Source of the DNA: a bacterium HR19 | Lineage (GTDB): Bacteria > Calescibacteriota > Calescibacteriia > Calescibacteriales > Calescibacteriaceae | Assembly (NCBI GenBank): GCA_002898315.1 | Contig: BEHV01000007.1 | Span: forward strand, 1 to 64,000 | Direction of reading: 5' to 3' | Length of the DNA: 64,000 nucleotides | Shown: positions 52,004-61,485 of the stretch, in pieces | Position numbering within the stretch: the stretch's first letter is position 1 | How the letters are laid out: every line of letters starts with the position of its first letter | Notes under the pieces: model-generated | What the model saw: only the letters and a program-made list of their open reading frames with translations | Database searches by the model: none | Told to the model about the DNA's origin: nothing | Made by a program: the position numbers and the translations under genes

Positions 52004-53545
52004 ATGATAGAACTTCCTTTTGAACTTACGCTTCGTGAAATTTCTCAAATCTGTGAAGGAAAAATCTTTCAACCGAGAAACGATTCACAAAGTTCTGACG
52101 AGCTGAAAATAAAGTATTTATCTCTTGACACGCGAGAGCAGGTTTCAGAATGTCTCTTTGTCCCTATAAAGGGTTCAAGGTTTGATGGACACGATTTTAT
52201 AGAAGAAGCGCAGAAAAAAGGAGCAAAAGCCACAATCTTTTCAGATTACGAAAAAATCAAAAAGCTCAATCTATCTATACCATGCATCTTCGTTGAAGAT
52301 ACAAAGGAAGCTTTCTTGAAACTATCTTCTTATATAAGAAAAAGGGTTAATCCTCTTGTTATAGCAGTTGGGGGAAGTGCGGGAAAAACAACAACGAAAG
52401 AGCTCATCTATTTTATGCTGAACTGCTCGGGACTTTCTGTGCATAAAAGCAAAAAAAGCTTCAACAATGAGATCGGGGTTTCAATATCTATGTCTTCTTT
52501 AAAGAAAGATACCGAAATCGCGGTCTTTGAAATAGGAACTTCATCTCTCGGTGAGATAGAGAAACTTACAAAGTTCGTTGAACCAGATTTTGGAGTTCTC
52601 GTTTCCTACGGAAAGGAACATCTTGAAGGTCTGAGGTCTCCCGAATTCATCCTCAAAGAAGAAACATATCTTACTGACTTTGTTGCAGGGAAGGATGGGG
52701 CGGTCTTTATCAACATAGGAATAGAAGAACTGAAAGATTACTTTCTCAGATTGAATTTTCACAAAAAGGTCGGTTTCCTGATGCCACTTCAGAAAAATCA
52801 GAAGAAAATTTCAAAAGAGAAATTTTTCGGCTTCATAGAACCAGAACTTTTGAAAATGCCCAGATTTGATTTCGTATTGGTTTATCCTTGTAATGTTTCC
52901 AGAAAGTTTGAGACAGAATTTGGTATCTATGTGTCATTTTCGGGTGAGAAGAAAGAGTTCCATATAAGAACAAATCTTGCTCCTCACTTTGGTTCTAATC
53001 TTGCGTCAGCTCTATCTGTTTTCATTTTCTTCTTCCATTACGTAAAGGGAGAGAACTTTGAGCGTATAATAAATGAGAGGATTCAGAAGATAAACTTTTT
53101 TGATTTTAAAAATGAGTCAAGCAGGTTCAATGTTTTTGATTTAGGAAAATTTGTTGTTGTAGATGATTCGTATAATTCAAATCCTCTTTCGCTTTCTGCT
53201 TTGTTCTATTCTGCGGGATTTCAGAAAGGAAAAAAGGTCTTTGTTATAGGAGATATGCTGGAACTCGGAGAATTCTCTGCCACAGAACACCTCAAAATAG
53301 GTGAGGTCGCAGATATGTATCTTGAAAAAGATAGCTCTTTCTTTTTCATCTCTGGTGAGTTTGAAAAATATATGGAAGAAGGATTGAGGAGAAAAGGGTT
53401 TCAGGTCAGTGTTTTCAAGAAAAACGATGAACTTTTTGAAAGTTTGAGGAAAATTGATTTTGATTTTATTTTCTTCAAGGCATCAAGAGCAAGAAAGTTT
53501 GACCTCATCGCACGAGATTTTATAAATAACTTCAAACCAAGTTAG
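52004..53545 (+). CDS. murF: UDP-N-acetylmuramoyl-tripeptide--D-Ala-D-Ala ligase
   Basis: Last cytoplasmic Mur ligase; adds D-Ala-D-Ala to the UDP-MurNAc tripeptide. 513 residues from ATG 52004 (an upstream GTG at 51929 in the same frame is unlikely). The N-terminal domain has LSLDTREQVSECLFVPIKGSRFDGHDF, the ATP loop is VIAVGGSAGKTTTKELIYFML, and the C-terminal part has VVDDSYNSNPLSLSALFYSAG and VIGDMLELGEFSATEH, both diagnostic for MurF. NNEIGVSISM is also conserved. The other mur genes are not adjacent apart from mpl at 24 kb. Convergent with plsC, 14 bases apart. Confidence 0.95.
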   Translation: MIELPFELTLREISQICEGKIFQPRNDSQSSDELKIKYLSLDTREQVSECLFVPIKGSRFDGHDFIEEAQKKGAKATIFSDYEKIKKLNLSIPCIFVEDTKEAFLKLSSYIRKRVNPLVIAVGGSAGKTTTKELIYFMLNCSGLSVHKSKKSFNNEIGVSISMSSLKKDTEIAVFEIGTSSLGEIEKLTKFVEPDFGVLVSYGKEHLEGLRSPEFILKEETYLTDFVAGKDGAVFINIGIEELKDYFLRLNFHKKVGFLMPLQKNQKKISKEKFFGFIEPELLKMPRFDFVLVYPCNVSRKFETEFGIYVSFSGEKKEFHIRTNLAPHFGSNLASALSVFIFFFHYVKGENFERIINERIQKINFFDFKNESSRFNVFDLGKFVVVDDSYNSNPLSLSALFYSAGFQKGKKVFVIGDMLELGEFSATEHLKIGEVADMYLEKDSSFFFISGEFEKYMEEGLRRKGFQVSVFKKNDELFESLRKIDFDFIFFKASRARKFDLIARDFINNFKPS

Positions 53546-53559
53546 AGAAAACCTTCTCC

Positions 53560-54327
53560 TTATTTTGTGTGTGATTCTATTAGGTTCTTTAAATTTCTCT
53601 CCAGAGCTGTTGTGATGATCTTTCTCTTTTCTCTTCTGTCTCTCGTCTCAATGTTTGAAAAATCAAGAGGTTCCCCGATTATAACCTCTATCTTCCCTCT
53701 CCTTGGTATTATTGTTTTCGGAGGATAAACCTTGTGAGTTCCTATAATTCCAACCGGCACAACAGGTAAGTTCAGAATATCAACTATAAATCCAATTCCC
53801 TCCTTGAAAGGTAAGAGTTCGTTGGGTTTCCTTCCAGGCTCACCTCTTGTCCCCTCCGGAAATATGCAGAGTATATCGGGTTTTTCTTCATCTAAAACTC
53901 TTATTATATCTTTTATTGAAGATACGGGAGAACTTGCTTTGACTATTGGATGGTTCTGGATTTTCAGTCCCCATCCTATTACAGGAATTTTCAGAACATC
54001 TTCTTTTGCAAAAAACTTTATCTTTCTGTTTTTGAATGCGAGAGTTAGTGCAGGAATGTCAAGGAAACTTATGTGATTTGAGCATATTATGAACTTTTCT
54101 AAATTCAGATTTTTTTCTCCAAATACTTCAAGCTTTATGTTGAAGATTTTGAAGAGTAGTTCAAACCATTTTTTTGTATGTTTTTCTGAAAGCTCTCTCA
54201 TCCGTCTATTCCTGATGAAAAATGGAATGGCTATTATGGTGAAGAAGAAGGGTATAGATACCCCAATAAAAACAGATGATTTGAAGATTCTTTCAGCGTA
54301 ATTTACTTTTTCTTCATATGCTTCCAT
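53560..54327 (-). CDS. plsC: 1-acyl-sn-glycerol-3-phosphate acyltransferase (PlsC family)
   Basis: A 255-residue inner-membrane acyltransferase. One N-terminal membrane span (FIGVSIPFFFTIIAIPFFI) precedes the domain with ICSNHISFLDIPAL (HX4D catalytic motif), FFAKEDVLKIPVIGWGL, ILCIFPEGTRGEPGRK (substrate-binding motif III) and LPVVPVGIIGTHKV. It converts lysophosphatidic acid to phosphatidic acid in phospholipid synthesis; members of this family can also act on other lysolipids. Single gene, divergent from pstC with an 81-base gap. Confidence 0.92.
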   Translation of the reverse strand: MEAYEEKVNYAERIFKSSVFIGVSIPFFFTIIAIPFFIRNRRMRELSEKHTKKWFELLFKIFNIKLEVFGEKNLNLEKFIICSNHISFLDIPALTLAFKNRKIKFFAKEDVLKIPVIGWGLKIQNHPIVKASSPVSSIKDIIRVLDEEKPDILCIFPEGTRGEPGRKPNELLPFKEGIGFIVDILNLPVVPVGIIGTHKVYPPKTIIPRRGKIEVIIGEPLDFSNIETRDRREKRKIITTALERNLKNLIESHTK

Positions 54328-54408
54328 CTTTTAAGATTTTTTATCTTTGATATTTTCTTTTTTTGCAAATGCTGTTTCTTTATATTAATTTGAAAGATTA
54401 AGTTTTTT

Positions 54409-55293
54409 ATGGGTTTGAGGAGGATAAGTGATTTATTCTGGTCTGCTATTATAACAATATGCGGTTTTTTTTCGATATTTATTTCGTTTGCGATAGTTTT
54501 TGTTCTTGTTAAAGATTCAATTCCCTTTTTTTCTCATGTTGATATTTTTGAGTTTTTGACAGGCAGGGAGTGGACTCCTCTTTTTGCGACAAAGAAGTTT
54601 GGAATTTTACCTCTTGTGAGTGGGACTTTGCTTACTACCTCTATTGCACTGCTTGTTGCAGTTCCAGTAGGTATTACCATCTCCATATTTTTGAGTGAGT
54701 TTTCGTCTTCAAGGTTAAGGGAATTTTATAAGCCCGTTCTTGAATTCCTTTCTGCTATTCCAACTGTTGTTTATGGATATTTTGCTCTTTTATGGCTTAC
54801 TCCTTTTCTGCAAAAGTTTATCCCCAAATTGCAGTCCTTCAACGCTTTGTCTCCCGGAATAGTGATAGGGATAATGATTTTACCTTATGTCTCCTCAATT
54901 AGTGAAGATGTTATGAGAGCTGTCCCTCATAGTTTAAGAGAGGCATCTTATGCTCTTGGGGCATCGCGAATTTACACCGCTTTCAAGGTGGTTATACCTG
55001 CTTCATTTTCCGGAATATCTTCTGCATATATTTTGGGAATTTCAAGAGCAATAGGGGAGACGATGATAGTCGCGATTGCAGCTGGTATGCTTCCTCAATT
55101 CACTTTCAATCCTCTTGAACCAATTCAAACAATGACCGCATATATAGTTCAGGTATCTTTGGGAGATGTCCCTTACGGGACGATTGAATACTCAACAATT
55201 TTTGCTGTCGGACTTTCTCTTATTGTTATCACGCTTATCTTCAACACATTGGCTTTTATTCTCAAAGAAAGATTCACTCAAAAAATTAGGTAA
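54409..55293 (+). CDS. pstC: Phosphate ABC transporter permease PstC
   Basis: One of the two channel subunits of the high-affinity phosphate importer. 294 residues, six membrane spans. FLTGREWTPLFATKKFGILPLVSGTLL, FLSAIPTVVYGYFALLWLTPFL, LPYVSSISEDVMRAVPHSLREASYALGASRI (EAA loop) and ISRAIGETMIVAIAAGM identify PstC rather than PstA. pstS, pstA, pstB and phoU do not flank it, although in most bacteria they form an operon. The start is an ATG preceded by T-rich sequence. The 129-base gap to hemA is AT-rich with nothing clear. Confidence 0.92.
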   Translation: MGLRRISDLFWSAIITICGFFSIFISFAIVFVLVKDSIPFFSHVDIFEFLTGREWTPLFATKKFGILPLVSGTLLTTSIALLVAVPVGITISIFLSEFSSSRLREFYKPVLEFLSAIPTVVYGYFALLWLTPFLQKFIPKLQSFNALSPGIVIGIMILPYVSSISEDVMRAVPHSLREASYALGASRIYTAFKVVIPASFSGISSAYILGISRAIGETMIVAIAAGMLPQFTFNPLEPIQTMTAYIVQVSLGDVPYGTIEYSTIFAVGLSLIVITLIFNTLAFILKERFTQKIR

Positions 55294-55422
55294 TCTATAA
55301 GCAAAATCAAAACTTCCGGAAAATAAAAATATAAAAAAAGATTTTCTTCTGAAAAATTCTGAAATACAATAAAATTCTGTATAAATAGAAAAATTATATT
55401 TGTGGTTTTAGCTATTTAGAGT

Positions 55423-56565
55423 ATGGATATAAGTTTCATAGAGAGTTTAAAGATTGAATCATACAATTTTCTCACATATAATGTAAATGAGAGAGAGAAA
55501 TTCCTCTGCGGTGTTGATATATACAAAGATATAACTCACGAGTATTTCAGAAAGGAGAAAGGAGAAGAGAAAAACATAGTTCCTCTGATAACATGTGGAA
55601 GAATTGAGTTCATCTATACCTCTTTTGATTTTTTGGGATTAGACGGATTTGAAAAGTTGAGCGGTTGGGATGCTTTCTCTCACCTTGTAAAACTATCTGC
55701 GGGAATAAACACCATGATTTTCGGTGAAACACATATAGTAAATCAGATAAAAAATGCCTTCTTTTCCGCAAGAAAAAACGGTCTTTGCACCGATAAGATG
55801 ATAAACTTGCTCGGAGAGATCATCAGAATATCAAACTCGCTCAGAAAAAAGCTCAATATAGAAGAGAAAAACTTCTCAACTTTTGTTCTGAGCAAAGCAG
55901 AAGAAACTTTTGGCTCTCTTGAAGATAAAAATTTGTTCGTTGTCGGTACAGGGGCTGTTGCACACGATGTCTTCAAAATCGCACCAAAATTCAAAAAACT
56001 CATAATCTACTCCCATAGCAGAGAAAAAGCAGAAGAAAGAATAAGAAGGTTAAAGCAGTTTTTAGATACTGAAATTGAGTTTGTCTCCTCTGTACAGGAG
56101 GGACTGGAAAAGGGAGATGTTGTTGTTCTTGCAACCCGTCATCCCGGCTTCCTCGTGAAAAAAGAAAACTTTGAAAAACTCAGCAGAGATGGAGTATTAA
56201 AGCATGGGAAGAAGTTTTTGATAATAGATTTTTCTTTCCCACGCAATGCAGACCCAGAAATAGAGAAATTTGAAAATGTCCGACTTTTCAATGTTGATTC
56301 AACGGCTATCTTGAAGATAAATCCTGAAAAGCTTGAACTTGCGGAAAAATTCATAAACGATGAAATAGAAAAAATCAGATCAAGATATGAATACAGAAAA
56401 AGCGTCTCATATCTTTCTGAGATGAAAGTAGATTTTGAAAGCATAATATTTGAACACCTGATGAAATATACAGACCTCCCGCAAGACGAAATATTTACAA
56501 TAGCAAAGTCGCTTTCTAAAAAACTTCTCGCAAGATTCTTTGAAAAAGAAAAAACAAAAATGTAA
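55423..56565 (+). CDS. hemA: Glutamyl-tRNA reductase, divergent
   Basis: Reduces Glu-tRNA(Glu) to glutamate-1-semialdehyde, the first step of C5-pathway tetrapyrrole synthesis. The family order is kept: catalytic Cys58 in PLITCGRIEFIY, HLVKLSAGINTMIFGETHIVNQIKNAFFSA, FVVGTGAVAHDVFKIA (NADPH loop), LIIYSHSREKAEER, and IIDFSFPRNADPEIEKFENVRLFNVD, then a long dimerisation helix. Several normally strict positions differ: the active-site STCNR is ITCGR (Asn to Gly) and GExQIxGQVK is GETHIVNQIK. 380 residues is slightly short. It supplies precursors for heme A (ctaA) and cobalamin (cobB) in the same window. hemB, hemC and hemL are absent here. Confidence 0.85.
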   Translation: MDISFIESLKIESYNFLTYNVNEREKFLCGVDIYKDITHEYFRKEKGEEKNIVPLITCGRIEFIYTSFDFLGLDGFEKLSGWDAFSHLVKLSAGINTMIFGETHIVNQIKNAFFSARKNGLCTDKMINLLGEIIRISNSLRKKLNIEEKNFSTFVLSKAEETFGSLEDKNLFVVGTGAVAHDVFKIAPKFKKLIIYSHSREKAEERIRRLKQFLDTEIEFVSSVQEGLEKGDVVVLATRHPGFLVKKENFEKLSRDGVLKHGKKFLIIDFSFPRNADPEIEKFENVRLFNVDSTAILKINPEKLELAEKFINDEIEKIRSRYEYRKSVSYLSEMKVDFESIIFEHLMKYTDLPQDEIFTIAKSLSKKLLARFFEKEKTKM

Positions 56566-56710
56566 GAGCAATTGAAATCAAACCTATTCGGCACCTTGTA
56601 AGAATAAAAGATAATCAGTATAGCATAATTTATTGAATGAAATTTAAAATCATTGAAAACAAGTTAAACAATTTTTCACACTTTTTTTATAAAGTGATTA
56701 AATTAGATTC

Positions 56711-59700
56711 GTGCGAGAAAGAAAGAGAAGCAAACAAACTATTTATCGCACCATCACACTATTTATAACATCACTATTTTTTATAACCTTATCTATGTCT
56801 TATGGACAGAGAATAGGAGAGAAAGCCGAAAATTCTTTCTCATGTTCATTCGGTAAAAAAACAGCAGGAGGAGGTGGCTCACCTAATCCACCACCACCCC
56901 CACCACCGCCAGAACAAAAAGGATATGTGATTTTGAGAGTGAAAAATGCTAACTCCGGCTCACCTGTTGAAAATGCATCAGTATATGCAAACGGAGTCCT
57001 CGTTTCTCAAACGTCGCCCGGTGGAGTTGCTTACTTCCCTCTGAACCAAGACCAATATAACATCAAAATTGAAGCGCCGGGATTTTCCCCAACTTTCTAC
57101 AAAATAGATGTCCAAAAAGATACAATAACATCTCTTGAAGCAAACCTCCTGCCTTACAGGTTCTCCACCGATTTTGATACATCTTCTCCAACAGTGATAA
57201 CAGATAGAGCATCGGGAGTGAAAATTTCTCTTCCGGGCGGGGGACTGAAAAAGCAAGATAACTCCCTGTACTTCGGAAAAGCTTACATAAGTATCGCTTA
57301 TCTTAATCCGTACGACCCATTGCAGATTTCTTCTTTCCCCGGGAATTTCGTTGCGGAAAGAACTAATGGAGAAAAAGTCCTTCTTGAAACATTCGGACCA
57401 ATAGAGGTCAGAATAACCTCTGAATCCGGGGAAATTTTGAACCTTCCTGATGGTGTATCAAGTGAAGTTATTTTCCCTATCCAACCAGATAAAGTTGATT
57501 CTGTTCCAGATATTGTCCCTCTCTGGTATTTTGATGAATCAAAAGCAGAGTGGAAAGAGGAGGGTGTTCTTGTAAAACAGGTTGTAGATGGTAGATATGT
57601 TCTGAAAGGTTATGTCTATCATTTTTCTTGGTGGAATCCAGATATTCCTTCTGATACGACTTGCATAAAAGGGGTTCTGAAAGATGAAAATGGGAACTAT
57701 GTTGTTGGTGCTCAGGTATGGTCGGAGGGAGTTGATTATCAGGGAGCAGATTGGTCGGGAAAATCAAGAAGAACTGATTCGCAGGGTAGATTTTTCACCT
57801 TTGTCAGAAAGAACTCAAAAGCAAATGTGTTTGTATATCTTGCAGATGGAAGAAAATTTTTGCTCTCACAGGTTAATACTCCTTCTTCTCCTTCATACTA
57901 TTACAAAGATTGGCTCCAAAATCCTGACTCTGCTTGGACAATATGCCAAGATATAGGAGAATTCACAATAGGCAGTATAAAAGTTATTTTGAGGTGGGGT
58001 AATAAAAGTTGCGACCTTGATTTACATATAACAGGTCCGAACGGTTCGGGTGGTAGATTCCATGTTGCAACAAAACTCTGGGGTAGAAAAATAGTTTCTC
58101 CTTATGTTGAGATTTTAGGAGATGATTATCCGGAGGTTGTATCTATATCTCCTTACTTTCAGGGTGTGTATAGGGTTTCTGTTTTTCATAATAATCCGAA
58201 TGATACTAATTGTGGAAGGTTGCTCAAAGATTCAGGTGCTTTGATTCAGGTGTGGAAGAATCATAAGGTTATAGCTACGGTAAGTCCGCCTTCGTCTGGT
58301 TCAGGGAACCTCTGGAAGGCATTTGATATGCTTGTTTGGAGCGGGGGGATAACGATAACACCGATCGGAGAAATTGTAAATGGAGATTATTGCAGTCCGT
58401 ATCATCCTGACCCGAGCTTTGAGAGTGCCTGTCCCTCAAATAGTCCACCGACATTTTCTGCAAGTGTTCCTTCATCTGTTGAGGGTGGAAGTATTGTTTT
58501 CATTCCGTTGACAGTAAATGACCCGGATGGAGATAATCCAGAGATAAAAGTTTTAGCTTCTGGTGATTTCGGGAGGTTTATGGTCTCTCAGGAAAATAAG
58601 GTTATTGGTTGGGAGGTTGCCGATGTTTATAAATCTAAGACCGTTTCTTTCACCATAGTTGTAGATGATCTACGGGGTGGAGTAATATCGCAGACATATA
58701 ATGTTTCTGTTATCCCGACAAAATCATTCAAGATATGGGAGTTTGCTTCTTATGACCCATCTTTTGGCAGGTCTTTGTTTGATATTGCTATGGCATCAGA
58801 TAGCTTTTTTACTGTTCTTATAGGTTCTGGTGCAGATTATGTTGTCAAATTCAGCAAGGAGGGTAAGGTTTTGGCTCGCAAAGCGTTCTCTCATATATAT
58901 GATATAGCTCTTGGAGATAACGGAGTTTATATCGCATGGGATGCCGGTGGAGGGATATTTGTTCTCAGCAAGTATAATCTTGACCTATCATCTGCTATAT
59001 GGGAAGTTGTTGCTACTACATCTGGAAGAAGTTTTATGGCTGTTGATACTTTGTCTGACGGAGTTGTTGTGGCTTTTGTAGAAGGTGGAAACTATGTTGT
59101 AAGAAAGTACACTCACTCTGGAAGTGTTGTGTGGGCGACATCTTTCCCGAAAGCGGGCAACTATCAGCTGTGCTGGGTAAATTGTCTCAGAACAGAAAAA
59201 ACAACCGGAGAAACTTTCTTATCTATTTATGAAGATTATTTGTCAGGGCAGGACTATCAGAAGATTTTCAGAGTTTCCTCTTCTGGTGTTCTTCTTGGGA
59301 GCAAAACATTTTCAAACTGGGCTCTCGTTCCAATATATCCGCTTGGTACTTCAATATATGTGATAAGGAATTGGACATACCTTGAAATCTACGATCTCAA
59401 TTTCAACCTTGTGAGGTCTTTGAATATATGCTCTGATTTTTCTATGTGTGAATACTGGATAGTTGACCTTCATGTTTCAGGAGACAAAATTTTTGCTCTG
59501 GGTCAGTATAGTATATATAACGACAACTTTGAATGGGTAAAAGATTCTCTTGCCTTTTTAGTTTTTGACCTTGGATTTGGACTTAAATACTACAAGAATA
59601 TAGGTGTTTCTTTGGAGAACATTGCAGAATATGGGTATGGAATATATTATTCGGTTGATTCTGTTTTCGTTGTTGGTGAATATCATCCTTCTTCTTCTGT

Positions 59701-59737
59701 GAGGTATCCGTTTGCTTTGAGGTATTACTTCAAGTAA
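56711..59737 (+). CDS. Large secreted multidomain protein
   Basis: A 1008-residue exported protein starting at GTG 56711. A basic N terminus and hydrophobic segment (TITLFITSLFFITLSMSYG) form a signal peptide or anchor; residues 60-67 are eight prolines in a Gly/Pro linker. Residues about 70-148 look like a carboxypeptidase-regulatory/PEGA-type domain, 150-310 resemble FAM171-like surface domains (ASGVKISLPGGGLKK...FGKAYISIAYLNP), 315-380 form a second regulatory-like domain, 420-560 contain SCDLDLHITGPNG as in DUF2135/YfaP-like proteins, 575-660 form an Ig or cadherin-like domain (VNDPDGDNPEI), and the rest forms a repetitive beta-propeller-like region. A surface or extracellular role is inferred; adhesion or sensing is possible. 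It overlaps argC by eight bases. Confidence 0.75.
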   Translation: MRERKRSKQTIYRTITLFITSLFFITLSMSYGQRIGEKAENSFSCSFGKKTAGGGGSPNPPPPPPPPEQKGYVILRVKNANSGSPVENASVYANGVLVSQTSPGGVAYFPLNQDQYNIKIEAPGFSPTFYKIDVQKDTITSLEANLLPYRFSTDFDTSSPTVITDRASGVKISLPGGGLKKQDNSLYFGKAYISIAYLNPYDPLQISSFPGNFVAERTNGEKVLLETFGPIEVRITSESGEILNLPDGVSSEVIFPIQPDKVDSVPDIVPLWYFDESKAEWKEEGVLVKQVVDGRYVLKGYVYHFSWWNPDIPSDTTCIKGVLKDENGNYVVGAQVWSEGVDYQGADWSGKSRRTDSQGRFFTFVRKNSKANVFVYLADGRKFLLSQVNTPSSPSYYYKDWLQNPDSAWTICQDIGEFTIGSIKVILRWGNKSCDLDLHITGPNGSGGRFHVATKLWGRKIVSPYVEILGDDYPEVVSISPYFQGVYRVSVFHNNPNDTNCGRLLKDSGALIQVWKNHKVIATVSPPSSGSGNLWKAFDMLVWSGGITITPIGEIVNGDYCSPYHPDPSFESACPSNSPPTFSASVPSSVEGGSIVFIPLTVNDPDGDNPEIKVLASGDFGRFMVSQENKVIGWEVADVYKSKTVSFTIVVDDLRGGVISQTYNVSVIPTKSFKIWEFASYDPSFGRSLFDIAMASDSFFTVLIGSGADYVVKFSKEGKVLARKAFSHIYDIALGDNGVYIAWDAGGGIFVLSKYNLDLSSAIWEVVATTSGRSFMAVDTLSDGVVVAFVEGGNYVVRKYTHSGSVVWATSFPKAGNYQLCWVNCLRTEKTTGETFLSIYEDYLSGQDYQKIFRVSSSGVLLGSKTFSNWALVPIYPLGTSIYVIRNWTYLEIYDLNFNLVRSLNICSDFSMCEYWIVDLHVSGDKIFALGQYSIYNDNFEWVKDSLAFLVFDLGFGLKYYKNIGVSLENIAEYGYGIYYSVDSVFVVGEYHPSSSVRYPFALRYYFK

Positions 59738-60839
59738 AAATTGGTGGAAGTTCCAGTCCCGCTTTTTCATCGTATCCGAATTTTATGTTCAAGTTCTGGA
59801 CCGCCTGTCCGCTTGCTCCTTTGATAAGATTGTCTAAAACGCTCACAAGCATGATTATGTTGTCTTTGCATCTTATTCCAACTCTTATGAAGTTTGTCCC
59901 TGTTACAGAGTAAATGTCTGGAAGTTCCTCGCCCCAGAAATCAAAGAAGAAGTTTTTCAGCGAGAAATTCTGATACTCTTCAAGTACTTTGTCGGGTTCG
60001 GGTTTTTCATCAAGTTTTATCCATATTGTTTCAAGAATTCCTCTTTTTGCTGGTATAAGTTGAGCTGTGAAATTTAAAGGTGGTGATATATCAAAAAGTT
60101 CTTTTAATTTTTCCTGCATTTCTGGCACGTGTCTGTGTTCAGACCATGCGTAGACCTTTATGTTTTCGGAAAGGTATGCGAGTGTAAGGTGTGGGAGCGC
60201 CTTTCTACCTGCCCCTGTGACTCCGCTTTTTGCATCAACTATAATCCACTCAATGATTAAACCTTGTTTTTTTGCGTAGTTAATAAGTGGTGCTGTTGCA
60301 AGAAGCGTGGCTGTTGGATAGCATCCCGGATTTGCTACGATTTCACTTCCCTTTATTTTTTCTCTGTAAAGCTCGGTAAGTCCATAAGCTGTTTTCTGTA
60401 TAGCAGATGGTATTGCATGGTCAAAACTATAAACTTTTTTATACTGTTCTACATCTTTGAACCTGAAATCTGGTGAGAGGTCTATGATAAAGCTTGATAT
60501 TCCAAGCTCAACGATTCTTGATACTATTTTGTGAGCTTTGTTTTGTTCTGTGCAGAAAAATATGGCGTCAGAACCTTCTAATCTCTCTTCTGAAAATTTC
60601 TCTATTTTTGAAACTTTTTGAAGGTATTTTCTGAAAGAGGGTATTGCTCTGGTTATTTCAAGTTCTGTTTGCTCTTCTTTTTGTTTATCATCTTCTGATA
60701 GGGTGAGGAGTTGTATTTCATCAACGCATGGGTGGAGTGAAAGAATTTTTATCGTTTCTGCTCCTGTATATCCTCTTGGTCCAACGACCGAAATTTTCAG
60801 TTTATTTTTCTTTTCCTTGTTTTCATCTCCTTTTCCCAT
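59730..60839 (-). CDS. argC: N-acetyl-gamma-glutamyl-phosphate reductase
   Basis: Third step of arginine synthesis, NADPH-dependent reduction of N-acetylglutamyl phosphate. 369 residues from ATG at the complement of 60837-60839; an in-frame ATG further upstream is possible but would add an unusual tail. KISVVGPRGYTGAETIKILSLHP is the NADP loop, FIIDLSPDFRF and SEIVANPGCYPTATLLATAPL hold the catalytic Cys, VDAKSGVTGAGR is the family motif and SEHRHVPEMQEKL carries the catalytic His. Between the Rossmann motifs it has an acidic insert (SEDDKQKEEQTELE). argG lies 2 kb away on the other strand; other arg genes are missing from the window. Confidence 0.94.
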   Translation of the reverse strand: MGKGDENKEKKNKLKISVVGPRGYTGAETIKILSLHPCVDEIQLLTLSEDDKQKEEQTELEITRAIPSFRKYLQKVSKIEKFSEERLEGSDAIFFCTEQNKAHKIVSRIVELGISSFIIDLSPDFRFKDVEQYKKVYSFDHAIPSAIQKTAYGLTELYREKIKGSEIVANPGCYPTATLLATAPLINYAKKQGLIIEWIIVDAKSGVTGAGRKALPHLTLAYLSENIKVYAWSEHRHVPEMQEKLKELFDISPPLNFTAQLIPAKRGILETIWIKLDEKPEPDKVLEEYQNFSLKNFFFDFWGEELPDIYSVTGTNFIRVGIRCKDNIIMLVSVLDNLIKGASGQAVQNLNIKFGYDEKAGLELPPIFT

Positions 60840-60969
60840 AAAACAAAAGGTAATTTTCTCTGTTGCTTCTTGCGGATTCATCAAAAAGGTATGGTGATTT
60901 TTTGGCAAATTTTTCTAAAACTTCGGTATTTTCCCATCTGCAAGAATAATTGTGAGGTTGTACTTTTGA

Positions 60970-61407
60970 TTATCTTTTCTTCCACTGTTGGGTTTTTCTT
61001 GCTTTTCTTCTTCCGTACTTTTTCCTTTCAACTTCTCTCGGGTCGCGAGTCAGGAGCCCGTGTAGCTTCAAAATTTTTCTCAGGTCCGGCTCCTTTTTGA
61101 CAAGAGCTTTTGCTATTCCGTGAGCGACTGCCTGTGCTTGTGCAGATGGACCTCCACCCTCTACTGTTGCAAAAACAACATATTTTTCAGTTCTCTGTGT
61201 CAGTTCAAAAGGTCTTCTGACTACAATTTGCAGATACTTATCTTGAAAATATTTATCGTAAGGAATCCTGTTTATAAATATTTCATGGGTGGGATTAGGA
61301 TTATTTTTTTGCCATATCCAGACCCTTGCAACCGCTCTTTTTCTTGCTCCTCGTTCCGGAACTTCTCCTTTCGGAACCTTAACTTCAACTTTCTGAACTC
61401 CTATCAT
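60970..61407 (-). CDS. rpsI: Ribosomal protein uS9
   Basis: A 145-residue uS9. GARKRAVARVWIW opens the conserved fold, FINRIPYDKYF and VEGGGPSAQAQAVAHGIAKAL follow, and the basic tail LLTRDPREVERKKYGRRKARKTQQW reaches the P site. The last residues are QQWKKR where most bacteria have QFSKR; the terminal Arg that contacts P-site tRNA is kept. ATG at the complement of 61405-61407 is preferred to the TTG nine bases upstream. rplM, the almost universal partner gene, is not adjacent. Confidence 0.95.
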   Translation of the reverse strand: MIGVQKVEVKVPKGEVPERGARKRAVARVWIWQKNNPNPTHEIFINRIPYDKYFQDKYLQIVVRRPFELTQRTEKYVVFATVEGGGPSAQAQAVAHGIAKALVKKEPDLRKILKLHGLLTRDPREVERKKYGRRKARKTQQWKKR

Positions 61408-61485
61408 ATCTTTCAATTTAAAATTGAATTCGCCTGAATTTTTATTTTTTCAGGTTTTTTATTGCGTTGCCTTGCGATTAAAAAA

